From contig JASANC010002578.1 of assembly GCA_030248135.1 (NCBI GenBank), positions 32,286-96,285 of the forward strand: a stretch of 64,000 nt of DNA, written 5' to 3'. Position numbers and translations under genes: made by a program. The DNA is from Theristus sp. LFF4_11 (lineage: Eukaryota > Nematoda > Chromadorea > Monhysterida > Xyalidae). The notes under the pieces are model-generated. The model worked only from the letters and a program-made list of their open reading frames with translations. It did no database searches and was not told the DNA's origin. This document shows positions 24,624 to 36,100 of the stretch, in pieces. Within the stretch, counting starts at the first letter, position 1, and every line of letters starts with the position of its first letter.

Positions 24624-25354
24624 TTTTTTAATCAGCGTCAGTCGATTTCTGCGGTTGGCGCTGTTAATAATGGTTTGTTTGTTTGTTTGGATCGAGCGCA
24701 CGGAGTGTATACCTGGTAAAATGAAAAATCTTTTATTTTCAAGCTTTCAAAAATTTCAGCTTTCGGTGTTTTCATTAACATCCCGATTCCAGATGAAACT
24801 GATTCAGAATTGCAATAAACACGCACGTTAGACGCAGGATATAAAAAATGGAACTCTTGAGCAAAGTAGGAAATTTATCAGCATTGTTCAGTGTTGTTTT
24901 GTTAGCGCTGTCAGCGTGTTTCAAATGGCACACATTTCAGAAACATCTTCACCGTTGCCGACGCAAAGAATTTGGCTACAGCTGTCAAACTATTTTTGAT
25001 TGAAACTTTAATTTAGTGGCGCATGCCACAATGAAAAATGTCAAAACATAAAAAAGTTCCTTTATGCAACAAACTACAGTATTTGTGCTTGATTAATGAA
25101 TATATGGGCGCTGGTTTGCGGCATCTGCTTCAGAAACACGCCTAAAACCGTCGTTTTTTGCAACATTTCAAAGACGTTACTGAAAACCAGAAGTTGTAAG
25201 TGATGAAGACGAAAAATGAAACAGGTGATTAAAACCGTCGCACAACACTGTACACTCATTCAGTTTTACAAGACACTACAGTACAAGACAGTACAGTACT
25301 AGTTTAGATTACACAAAGATCCGCAAATTTTATCAGCATTTAATAACAGTCATC
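24624..25354. other. divergent spacer between neuropeptide-like and coiled-coil genes
   Basis: About 730 bp between a minus-strand gene and a plus-strand gene, so it probably holds both promoters. No specific motif is identified. Confidence 0.35.
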
Positions 25355-26297
25355 ATGCTCTCAATGTCACCAACCACAACACAGCACAACATTAGAAACG
25401 CTACCAAACGAAACTTCAACAATCGCAGTCAACCCCTGAAAAACAAACGGGACACTGGAGATCGCTTGTCATTAGCAAATCGCTTAAATGTGAAGCGTCA
25501 TCTTGTGTGTCAAACAAGCAATAATCGTCAGAATTCGCAATTTCGTCTCCGTAATTGTCATCAGTTTGAGGAAGGTTCAAAAAGAGCGCTCAGTTCACCA
25601 GTTGAAACGGAGCCAATGAACCCCTGTCAAACTGAAGGTATGTAAAATGTGTGGGCATTTAGAAGCTTACTTTTTTGAAATCTAACGGCAGAATTCCTTT
25701 TAACGGTTCAGTTCCAGTTCCAGAGCACCGGCTTCTGAACGTCGAGGAGCTCGAAGACCGTGTGCATATGGAGCAAGGTTTACGCGAGGCTGCGGTGCAC
25801 CTGCTGCACGAGCTCGTGCTGATGGCCGGGCCCGAGCGTGCGTTCGCTGGTCGCACTGAACAACGCCAATTGACACAAACAACGTCAAACCATGACCACC
25901 GAGACAGCGAGGCGGCAGCGATTGTCCACGCCGCTGCGATGCAGCAACTGCGCAGTGCGCTGCAGACTGCTAATGTGAGTTGTGATCAGGGACGAAAAGA
26001 GATTTCGTGTGAATGAATGTTTAGTAGACCATGCTAGACGCAACTTCTTTTGCAGAGAAGCAAACAAAGACGCCAGCAGAGTAGCGCAAACGAAACTGAG
26101 AAAGAGCTTGCTGAGATTGAAAGCGAACTGACGCACGCAGAAACTGAGGTGAGCTCATCTGAGTTTTCAATTGTGCTTCTGACACTCGAAAATATTGATA
26201 CGTATATATTTAGCTAGAAAGATGGCGCAATCAAATTGCTGTTTTGGACAGTCTGTTGCTTGCACACCAACGCCGTTATCACGAGGAACAACAATAA
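25355..26297 (+). CDS. 240-residue coiled-coil protein, possible HR1-like repeat
   Basis: Four exons in agreeing phase, 25355-25637, 25712-25974, 26056-26148 and 26214-26297, with good GT-AG signals. The N-terminal 95 residues are basic and polar, probably disordered. The second exon contains VEELEDRVHMEQGLREAAVH followed by LLHEL, then a helix with AAAMQQLRSALQ. The last two exons are charged helix (EKELAEIESELTHAETELER). The pattern of the second exon recalls the HR1 helical hairpin of Rho effectors (rhotekin, PKN), but similarity is weak and the family is not established. No membrane segments or signal peptide. It could equally be an unrelated coiled-coil scaffold. Confidence 0.6.
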
Positions 26298-26439
26298 TGA
26301 AGAGATTAAAAATAATTGAAAGAAGTTGGTCAATGGAGAATGCAGCACCAGCAATGTATTCTGCGTTCACCTCACTGAAATATTCAAATTGAGTTTATTG
26401 GTCAAAGTGACGTAGCACAATTACGGAGTTTATAGCTGC

Positions 26440-26640
26440 AAATAAAATAAAAATTGGAGAAAAATTAATCGTCCACCAGGTCTTAAGGACCAAAGGAACT
26501 CATTTCGTTTTTCAAGAAAGACCGGCTTTCGTGACTAAGCAAGTCAGATCAAACCAATTGGTTGAAAAAGCGCATTTGAGAGTTGGTGGAAAGATATCAG
26601 ACCACCATCTGCGAAGACTCAATTTTCTGAAATGGCATTA
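26440..26640 (+). pseudogene. possible decayed mariner transposase fragment
   Basis: In one plus frame the stretch reads THFVFQERPAFVTKQV and, after a frame change, ESWWKDIRPPSAKTQFS. These resemble the FVFQQDGAPAHTAK and W-DIRPPSSPDLNP blocks around the catalytic Asp residues of mariner transposases. The frame is broken and the second Asp motif is destroyed. Just downstream, at about 26886, ACAGGGTGGGCCAAAAA resembles a mariner-type terminus. Similarity was judged by eye only. Confidence 0.3.
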
Positions 26641-27249
26641 ATAAAAAACCAAATATGCTCGTTGGAAGCTCCATAAAAGCAAGTTATGATTTTCGAACCA
26701 TGGTGATTCATAAACATATTACTCCAGAAGCAAGCAGTAAAACTCAAACTCCTACACAACACATACCGCAGTGAAACTAAAAAAACTTCAGCAAGAATTT
26801 TGGGTGCAACTTTAGTGCGATAGAAGCGGAGATCAAACTTTTTTGAAACAGACAACCGGAAAAGATTGAACGACATACACAAACATACAGGGTGGGCCAA
26901 AAACCTTCAACTTTCAAACTGCTGTCACTGTGGTGTGATGAGACCTTTAAGCTGACATTTTCAGCGCTGACAGAAGACGTCTTCTAGATTTTCGGACAAT
27001 TTTTTTCTGTCAAGTAAATTCAGTTTTACAGCTTTACTGTTTGAAAATACCACGTTTTCACAAAGAAACACTTCACCGTGAATCTCACAACGCATAAATG
27101 CTCATGCGTCATCATCATCAAGGTGGATATTACACAAATCGATCTTTCGCACAAGTCAAATAACACCATAGGTGCGCGTCTGGTTATCCGAAGTGTTTCG
27201 GCAGCGTTGGATTGGGCGACGCACGGGTCAATTGCTAGTCAGACACAAT

Positions 27250-29240
27250 TCAGACGCGTTCGGTGTGCACAGTAAACTTTCCAGCAACAGGCACTGGTAA
27301 ATCATTGTCAGCAGCAGCAGCAGTCGCTCTGTGAGCGTTTACAAACGGCACCATCATGATTTTCTTCTTCAGAGCGTATCTCCGTCGACGTTTCGTGAAG
27401 CTCTCGAAGCCGAGAGCAATGAATGCCGCTGTGCTGCCCAACAGCAACAAGCCCCAGGGGCCAGCGGTCTGCGCAAACGTCAACGGCTTTATCACTTCGT
27501 AGTAGTGCGCGCTCGTTGGCGAGGATGCAGGGCGCCCACCTGCACACGGAACACAGTTCAGCCGGTTTATTGACTGCCTCTGTTTTTGAGCGTCCAGCGC
27601 AGATCGTATTACAACGTCAAAGTCACTGAGGCCGAGACCAACCGGAGCAGTGCCGACGATTGTGCAGGGCGGTGTGCTGCGTTGTCACCTCTCTACGCGC
27701 CAGTGATTTGTATTTGTCCGGCACCGAACTGGTGAATGTCTGTCGCCACGCAATCTGCCAATTGATGCGCTCCAGTGTCTTTGGTGTGATCGTGCGTGCA
27801 CTCAGCAACAAACCGAATTTCATCTGGGAATGCAAATCGTAGACGCGAATGACACGCAGCGGTCGACACGGGTCTTCGTGCGAGGCTGGAACAGCAGTTG
27901 AAAACGAGCAATGGAAACAAACTGAATCTGTTGTCCTGCAAATCTTTCATCATCACAGGCACCACAAATAGTAAAACTGATAACATGAATAAAAGTGGCG
28001 GCCAACCGAGATACTCAACGACGCCCTCGTGGTGGAGGAACAGCAGGTCGTCGTGCTGGTGCAGCAGTGCCACGGCGTGCTCCCAGTCCTCGGCATAAAT
28101 CGCTGTGGTTGTTGTGTTTTTTAGTGTCTGCGAAACCAAAATTGCAAAAAAGAAACCAACGAGGATATCGATCAAGTGCCAGTCGAAGTCGATACAAGTT
28201 CGGTTCGTTGCCATTGGGCGTGGCGCGTTTCAACGATTGAACGAATCCGTCGGTTGGCACAATGACCAGTTTGCGTTCGCCATGGACGAGGGCGTCGATC
28301 ACGCTCGTTGTGTCCCGGATGCGGTACGAATCGGCCTTTGGCACCAGCAGCGAAGTCAGCAGACTCGCGCTGTACAACCGTTTGAAGCCATTTTTCACAA
28401 AAAAAGGAATTTTTGTCGATTTATTCAAACGTGTCGGACTGAAATAACGTGCTGTGCTCCTAAATATGCGCTGGTCATGCACAGCCACCAGGATTAATTT
28501 CAGTTTCGCTGGGTTCTGCACGTGATAAACAAACGGCTGTTTTTCAAAGCAGATGACGTCATTTCGGTCCGACATGCTAGAATGACTCTTCGATGCAAGA
28601 TTCTATTAAGTTGCATCACCAACCGATACAAGCTGTAGAAGAATATGCCAAGCAACGCTGCGAAAATCGCCAGTGCGTGCTGCGACTTGTGTCTACGAGT
28701 TCTGACTGCGCTGGATTTCATCATGGACGGACTGCGAGTGGTCAGCAGCAAATACGCGTACCCCACGAACAACATGCGCATGCCGAAGTACAGCGCAATG
28801 ATCAACAGCCAGACCTCGGGCGTGTAGATTCTGAGTATTCCAAAGGCATCGCTGAGCAGGCTCGCCATGACTCGCGGCTGGTCGGCTGCGACGACGACGT
28901 CCCGGTACGAGTCACGTAGAATTGGATACGAGAACTGAAAGTTGCCGTAACGATGTTCGTACATTGCGAACAGATTCAACGCTCCGTCCAAGTTGTCGTT
29001 GGCGATTTCGTCAACCAGCGTGTACCACTTGTTCATGCCGGCCACCGGAACGAGCTCAAAGTGGATCTGTGCCCCGGCGAGTATGGTCGTGACGACTTCA
29101 ACCACGATTCCCGGATGTCGGCAGTGCACCGTCGGCAAGGACTCGTTGAATGCAGCGTGCAGATTGCGCGTGTAGCACGGCGCCGTCCACGGCAAGCCCT
29201 CGTGCGCGTAGCCGAGTCGCAAATGCGTCGATGACGTCAT
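27250..29240 (-). CDS. divergent ionotropic glutamate receptor-like protein
   Basis: Five exons in agreeing phase, 29240-28624, 28369-28161, 28102-28007, 27885-27697 and 27539-27250, give 466 residues. There is no amino-terminal domain. The protein starts with a ligand-binding S1 lobe (LRLGYAHEGLPW; GIVVEVVTTILAG), then M1 (VWLLIIALYFGMRMLF), a short basic loop, M3 (AIFAALLGIFFYSLYRASLL), the S2 lobe (VIVPTDGF; IYAEDWEHAVALL; QMKFGLLLSARTI) and M4 (PWGLLLLGSTAAFIALGF), with a basic cytosolic tail. The layout resembles the nematode glutamate-receptor-like expansion related to C. elegans W02A2.5. The pore loop M2 is not visible between M1 and M3, and no signal peptide precedes the chosen start, so an upstream exon may be missing. 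Confidence 0.8.
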
Positions 29241-29837
29241 CGGATGATCAATGCAATCTTGCAGCAATAAATCGAACCGAGCCGAATCAAATCTTGAACT
29301 ATGACTGACCACCTTCAACCAACCGAAATCCTTCGAAACTGGGCCACATGTACAACTGTGCTATTCAGTCCACGGACAGCAGTAAGGCAGTCTGAGAACA
29401 AGCACCGGCTGAGCAACGGACTGTCTGTCTCAAATGCTGTTGCGTGCTGAAACGCCATTTACTCTGCTGGTAAACTGAGATTTTTACGTTGCATGTGCCT
29501 TGTTGCTAGTGTTGTTGCAATGAAAGCAATGTTCAAGTTGCTTTTTGGCTCTGTCCAACTACTCAGGTTTTCATTTCAGTCGGGAATGACCACTTGGAAG
29601 TACAGCCAGGCAGAGGGGGCGATCTTTTCTACCACGCTGAGGGAACTGAAAAATCTCCTGATCCACACTTCAGGCCCGTTTCTTTTTTCACACAAAATTT
29701 ACAGCAAAGTGAATGTGAACAAGAGTTGTATTTCACGGACGACATTGTTAATAAAATCATTGGCATTGTACGGTCTAGATGTTGTGCAATCAAAGCGCGT
29801 TGATAAATGAATACTTTGACTGTGGAATTCTTGTCCT
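29241..29837. other. spacer between collagen and receptor genes
   Basis: About 600 bp between two minus-strand genes. No conserved exon seen. Confidence 0.35.
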
Positions 29838-32346
29838 TCACGTTTCTTCCGATGTCGATGAACAGTTTTGAACGCAATCTGCACGCACGTGAACATTGGT
29901 GTCATTGAACTCTTTAACGCAGTGTCCATTTGCAGTGCATTGAATCCAAGCCAAACCTGCCAATTCGCCAGTCTCTCCGTCAAAGCCGTTCTCTCCTTTG
30001 CTGCCTTGATCTCCTCCTTTTCCTGTCGGGCCTCTCTCAGAGCCTTTGTGACCCTGTTGACCTTGTGGACCTTTGCGGCCTGGATTACCACGCGATCCGA
30101 CACTTTCACCTTTATCTCCTTTGATGGTGCCCTCTATCCCTTGGTCACCAATATCCCCTTTTTGTCCTCTGTGGCCTTGTTTTCCATCCAAACCTAAAGA
30201 CCAGCAGGATTGCCATAAAAATGAAGAAATTTTGAGAAATCAGTTGCTTTTGTTGGTCATTGGATTGCATACCTGAGATGCCTTTCTTTCCCTTTGACCC
30301 TTTTGTGCCTTTGAATCCTGTTTCACCTTCGGAACCGACTTCTCCCGGTAATCCTGCATAGATTTGGGCGATCGATTTTCAGAGAAATATTGTGGCGTTG
30401 ACAATCCAAATTATTAGCACTCTGCAATCGCGGAAATCATCAGTTTGATGAGGTTTGCTGGTGACACTTTCTCACTCAAGCTGCGATGTTTGCTTTCTCG
30501 TTATTGTACGACTACTGATTGCTTCCCAACAGTGGACGAAGTCGCATTACCGTGACAATGAGTGACAGAGCATGTTTACCACATTACCAGTGTCTCCGTG
30601 GTTGCCGTGCGTGCCACGTATGTTCTCCGGCAAATGGTGCATCAGTGTCCGGAAGACATGCCAGTGATTCTGCACTGTTGCATCCACGATTTGCAGCTGG
30701 TTGTACGTTTGACGCAACACTGTGCTGCTCTGCACGTCAACATCGCTGTTGTGTTGCATGATTGAGCCCTGCGTGATTCACACAACACTGACAATGAACA
30801 GTCAAAGAGCAAAACAGCCAAAAGGTAAAACAGTCAAAAGGTAAAAACCAGAGTTTTTTCGTCAAATTTTTCTTGCGTCAATTGACGCAAACGGTCGAAA
30901 ACTTTGGTGTCAGCACAATTTTTTTGCGTCAATATGATACCAGTCTAAATCGAACAAATAACTATAAAGAAGCAATATTTTTGCGTTATTCATCAGTAAA
31001 AGTAGCGTTTTTGACGCCTGTGGTCAAACAACAAAGCGATTTTGGCATTTGACAACCCCTGCTGCGCAGAAACAAAGCTTTACGGAGCCTAGGCTTTTTG
31101 TAATGACTTATCAATTTCAAGACTTGATATTTATCGAGATAGATCTGTAGAGCGTCTATGACGACACCTGTTCAGACTTGTTCAGTTCAGATTAGAAACA
31201 GAACGGAGCGAACAAAAGGTGCAGCTATAGTACGGCCGAATAAATGAGGCAGTCCATCAAGGCGGGATCAGTCGCAGACTAGGAGTCGTCTTTTTCAAAA
31301 ATGCCAACATAATTCCCAGTCATGTGTGCAAGGGAGAAAGAATGCACAGAATAGCGCGGATAATTCATTAGTTTAAAAAAACGAGTCAAATTTGGCACAC
31401 AATGTGGTTTCTGAAAGTCTTTTTTCTTTCATTCAAATTTCGCGCGCTCCTTGAACCCTGAAAAAAGCTGCCATGTTTAATCGGCCATACCGTAGGTGAA
31501 AACTACAATAGGATAGAAGCTAAGGTGAACCTAGAAACGGTCAAAACAACAATATACGCCACGGTGTTGTCACATCGAACCGTCAACATAACACTGAACA
31601 ACAATATTGAAAACAAACAATGAATCAGCTGACCATGCCATCCATCACATTTGCATGACATGCATTGTCAGACAAAATTATAAGAAGTCCGTGGTGTGCG
31701 CCGAAGGCGCGGAAAAATTTTCAATCAGTGCATAAATAACCCAAAAATGGCCTTATGACGTCCTCGAAATTTGTTTGCGTCAGCTGACTCAAACAGCCGA
31801 ATTTTTTGCGTCAGGCCAAATTATTTTTTGTCATTGACGCACGATTTTGCGTCAAAAAACCCTGGGGTAAAACAGTCAAAGAGAAAAACAATCTAAGAGA
31901 AAAAACAGTCAAAGGTAAAAACAGTCAAACAGAAAACTGTCAAAGAGAAAGCAACCAAAAGGAAAAACAGTCACGAAGAAAAACGGAAAATCTGATCAAA
32001 AATTTTTTTTCAACAGTTGACTCCTTTTTCTGAATGAACTCGGACTTGGACCCTTGCAGTGTTTTATATTTCAGCGAAACGTTTTGAATTTTGAACCAAA
32101 ACAAGCAGCTGAATCAAAGACACCTACTAGTGTCCACAGTCGACCAGCGATTTGACAGCAGTCGCCCGCGGGCAGGTTTGATATCTCAAAAAGCACTTCC
32201 TCAATGAGCACATCTGCGTTTGCCACGACCTCGTTTGGTAACATGATGATATTGCTGATCAATAAAATTGGGAGCACAAAAGTGAGATTCAGCTTGAATT
32301 TGGTCGTGACAAATCCTGCGGTCCAGCAACTACATTTAGCCATCAT
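29838..32346 (-). CDS. short membrane-anchored collagen
   Basis: Exons 32346-32128, 30768-30588, 30353-30273 and 30193-29838 join in phase to give 278 residues. Residues about 20-36 are a hydrophobic signal anchor (LTFVLPILLISNIIMLPN), followed by a non-collagenous region with CC. Gly-X-Y repeats then run through the last exons, with interruptions (DGKQGHRGQKGDIGDQG; GRKGPQGQQGHKGSERG). The C-terminus has four Cys and ends in a Ser/Glu-rich tail. The type II anchor and short Gly-X-Y blocks resemble nematode cuticular or basement-membrane-associated collagens. The link between the first and second exons rests on phase and splice signals (CTA|GTAGGT) only. The 1.36 kb first intron carries a DNA transposon. 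Confidence 0.72.
30849..31864. mobile_element. hAT-like non-autonomous element in collagen intron 1
   Basis: The ends are inverted repeats, CAGAGTTTTTTCGTCAAA on the left and CAGGGTTTTTTGACGCAAAA on the opposite strand at the right, both followed by TGCGTCAAT. Both flanks carry a GTAAAAC word (30841-30848 and about 31866-31873), compatible with an 8-bp hAT duplication. However, the target is itself a (GGTAAAACAGTCAAA)n minisatellite, so the duplication cannot be proven. There is no transposase ORF. A family A MITE sits inside. Confidence 0.5.
31231..31490. mobile_element. MITE family A, copy 2
   Basis: Same orientation and internal sequence as the copies at 1388 and 40086 (AAGGCGGGATCAGTCGCAGA; TTCAAATTTCGCGCGCTCCT), with ends ACGGCCGAATAA and TTAATCGGCCAT. 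It is nested in the hAT-like element. Confidence 0.65.
31865..31990. repeat. degenerate (GGTAAAACAGTCAAA)n minisatellite
   Basis: Units such as GTAAAACAGTCAAAGAGAAA recur here and, on the other side of the hAT-like element, at about 30797-30848, as if one array had been split by the insertion. Confidence 0.6.
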
Positions 32347-32555
32347 TCACGTTGTTTTTCGCCATTATTTCTTGATTACCAAATTCTTTCACTTGTGAAA
32401 CACCGTTTTTCAAAAGTATACTTTCTGAAAAATTTTCTGATAAGAAAGCAGCTGTGAGGCGCCAACGCTCTGATCACTCTTCATTATTTATTTTCAGCTC
32501 TGGTAACAGCCAGGTAGTCATTGATTTGTTGACCGCACTTTTCAAACAAAATCAA

Positions 32556-32783
32556 TTATGAAACGTTCGCAGATTCTGTCAAAGTCAATCCGTACTTGTT
32601 ACATTGAAACGCACACTTGTTTATCGTTTTGATCACGATAATTTCGAAAAGCAAAATCAGAAGCTGAACACAAAAACTGTTGAGTAGAATGAACCAACCA
32701 TCAGACCTGGTGTACAAAAATAAATGCACTGATCCGGCAATGAAAATCCACGTAGGCATCAAGAAACAAAGTTCGTTCGTCAT
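32556..32783 (-). other. hydrophobic open frame between collagen and SWIP-10-like genes, status uncertain
   Basis: A 75-residue frame with two strongly hydrophobic stretches (LMPTWIFIAGSVHLFLY; LLNSFCVQLLILLFEIIVI) lies on the same strand as its neighbours. A second hydrophobic frame overlaps it in another phase upstream. It could be one exon of a multi-TM receptor or a product of T-rich DNA. Confidence 0.2.
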
Positions 32784-33111
32784 TGTTCAAAACTTTGTGA
32801 ACAATTGGGTGTGTAACACGAATAGCATAAATAATGAAAAACAACAAAAATTGCGTCTTATGCCTTGCTGTAAACGAACACAACGGACAAAAAACGCGAA
32901 AGCTGCCTCAGTGAGACCGGACACTACAAAATATGTTTGTAAATCTCAACATGAATGAAGTTTTTTCTTCTGTAAAATTGTGGAGACCGTATGGTTAACC
33001 GTAACACGAATAAAGTTCAGATCTAACACAGCTAGTAAATAACACACAATTATTGATCAAAACAGTGACGAAGCAACGTAATTTGCAACAAAAACCATTA
33101 AAAACCACGGT

Positions 33112-36100
33112 TTACTTTCTGTACGCATCCAAATTCAGTCTGCTGCAGCTGGCCTTCACTCGATGCACTTGAGTCACCTGAAAGAAATTAGAAAACTTGA
33201 ACTTAGTTTCATTTGTCAGTTGAACAATGTTGTCACTTGGTTGGGAACATAAAAAGTTTCGGAATAGTTTTAAAAAGTATGCCTGAAAAACAGTTCCGTG
33301 TCCCGGGACAATCCAGTCGCAGATGCAGATCATCAGGTTGGCATGTTGCCGTTGGGTGCCTGCGTCCCAGACGCCAAGTGGATACGAGTTGTAGTCGTCA
33401 GCCATAAATGAGTCTTCGTTCAGGATCAGGTCACCTGCGCTCCGCAAAGTGATTCGTCGGTGACAAAGTTTGAACATTTGCAACTTTAAAAACTTTCCAC
33501 TGTGCTCTTACCAACGACGCCGATGGTTCCGTAGCCCTGAACGTTGCGTACAACCAGGCTGATGTCCTGCCGTGTGTGCCCGGGTGTCTTCCAGATTTCC
33601 GTGTTTTGCGTCAGCCGACGGTAAGGCCGCTGTATATCGAAAGAGTAATTCTGGTAAAAAACCAATGAAGCAACAAAACATTTCGCGTTTCAACAGTAGT
33701 CCCACCGGACTGAGCAGGGTGCGTGACATTCGGTCGCGGGAGAGCTCGATCGGGCCGAACAGGATGGGCTTGTTGCGGAAAAAGTTGAAGTTGGCGAAAT
33801 GATCGGGGTGTCCGTGCGTCATGACGACCACGTCGATGTCGTCGATGGTCAGTCGCTCGCGGGCGAGTGCTGCAACAGCGATCGTTGTTTATTGGCATTT
33901 CCATTGGTTTTCGTCGTTTCTTATTATTACTGTTTTCTTAGTTTCATTTTATTGTCGTTTGAACTGCCATGTTGGTATTGAAATGAAGTTTGAGAACAAA
34001 CTTTCCGCCGCATACTGCCGTTATTGGTTTTTTGTTGCTCAAGCATAATCACAGCACTATTGAACACATCAGTCATGACAAAAAGAACACCACATATTCG
34101 CAGATCACACCATTGAAAAGCTCATTGGTAAACAATGCCAAAAATAATAACATCAAAATAACCACAAGATCAAAAATGAATGGCCACTACATACCCGATT
34201 AGTAGCAACAATCTTGATTGAAAAGATAAACTGCTGGAAATTATCAGCATGCTTAGTACCTTTTTAGGACAGCAAAATTAAAAAAGAAAGTTTATAGCCT
34301 TTGCTACGGACAAGGACTAAAAATCGATGGGCAAATCAGACGGAACTGCGCGCCTGCAGACATGTACATGTATAGTGTGCTTGTGTGAGAGTGTCAGACC
34401 AACGAGTTCAGTTCCCAGCTGTGTTGTGCGTGCATCCGCTGATTGCGTCCCAAAGTGGCCGTGCTGGCAGTGGACAGTTGCTGGTGCAGTTGCGGTTCGT
34501 TCAGAGGCGTCTGCATGGATCGATGCTGCGTCGGACGACCAGTGGTGCCGCCGATTTCGGCCATGTGACGCTCGTGGTGTTGCTGTAGTCTGGCTGCAAG
34601 CAGCTGATCCACGTTCAACGGTTTCAAATGTGCTGCGTCGAACTGATGAAACGACGCAGCCTGCTGCCGGTGGTGCACGTGATCGGCGCACGTGCAACCC
34701 GGTGAGCCGGTGTGGTGATGCACGGCCGTGCAAGGCTGCGCCGGTTGACCGTTGCGCAGCAGCGGATGCGTCACGTGACACTGCTGCTGGTTGAGCACGT
34801 TCAGATCGTTGTTGTTTCTGTCGTCATCAATGTTGTTGTTGTTGTTGTTGTTGTTGTTGAAGGACGCTGAGTTTGCAGCCATCTTTGGCGGCATGTTCAT
34901 GTTCGGCTGGTCGTTGTGCTGCGCGTGTTTCGCTGGTTTGTTCGCCTGCGCGCTGTCCACCATCTGTTTGCCCTTTGCCGTTGCGCTCCTTGCGTTGTTT
35001 GAGTTCGTGCGCACGTCCTCGACGACCGCCTGCTCGTTGTCAGTGCCGTCGACGTTCAGATGTCGCCTCAACTCGCGACTCCTGACGTAACGATACGAGT
35101 CGCACAGGATCATCAGGAACCAGACCTGCACGAGCGTGAACAGGAACGTGACGATCACGAGCACACTGCCGAGCAGCTTCACCCGCGAACGTGCCGAGTG
35201 CGTGTTCATGTCGGTGTCGGCTGTGACCAGGTTGGAGAGCAGCGGCGACGCGTTGAACACGAGATAGCCGAGGCCGAACATGGCGCCTGTCAGCAGCAGT
35301 ATCGTGAACACTTTGAGCACGAGTTTCGGCAGCAGCCACAGCGAGCGCTCGGCAAGCAGGCCGATCCAGGCGAACACGATCGCTGCCACGGAGAGCACCA
35401 GCAGCAACGAGGAGGCGACGAACCAGCCGGTGGCGACCGGGTTCGACTGCACCTGCACGTACACCTCGACGCCCTTCACCGTCGGCACGGTCAGCATGAG
35501 CAGGTCGAACGCACAGATCACAGCGGACGCCGTGCGCAGGTGCACGCAGCCGCAGAAGCAGCGGTACTTGAGCGCCCAGGTGTCGTCGAGGATGGACAGC
35601 TGCTCGATGTGGCGCTCGAACGACGATCGACGGCTGGCGGCGTGCCCGGGCGACGCCAGTGGCTGCTGGGGGTACGCTTGCATGCCTCGCTCAATCAGTC
35701 GCTGCTGCAGTCATGCGCGCAATCCAGGCTGCCAGGCAATGCGTGCTCGCAATAAGTGCTCTCAGTGTTTGTGTACACGCTGCAATTGTAATGGACACGG
35801 AAATCAGTGCAAATAAACGTTGAAAAGTGTACAAAAAACACACAAAAGACGGCAAAAAATCATAATGGCTTCATTTGCGCAGCCGCGAAATGGAGAAAAT
35901 ATAAAGTGAAGTATGCTCAGAAAGAACAAGACAAACAATTTGTGACCAACATCCGAACGGCAGAGCTGTTTTAGCAAAAGAGTTGTTTTTTTGAACCCCA
36001 GTGAAGTCGCGAATGCGAATTTACTGAAGGCGTGTTTCAAAGTTTATTATTATTCTGAAAGCAAGCTTCGAGATGGGCACGTTCTTGGTGGGCTGCGGTC

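Noticed and set aside
34317..35816. Long plus- and minus-strand open frames opposite or overlapping the four-TM gene
   Set aside because: They are shadows of the GC-rich coding frame at 35683-34394 and show no domain of their own.
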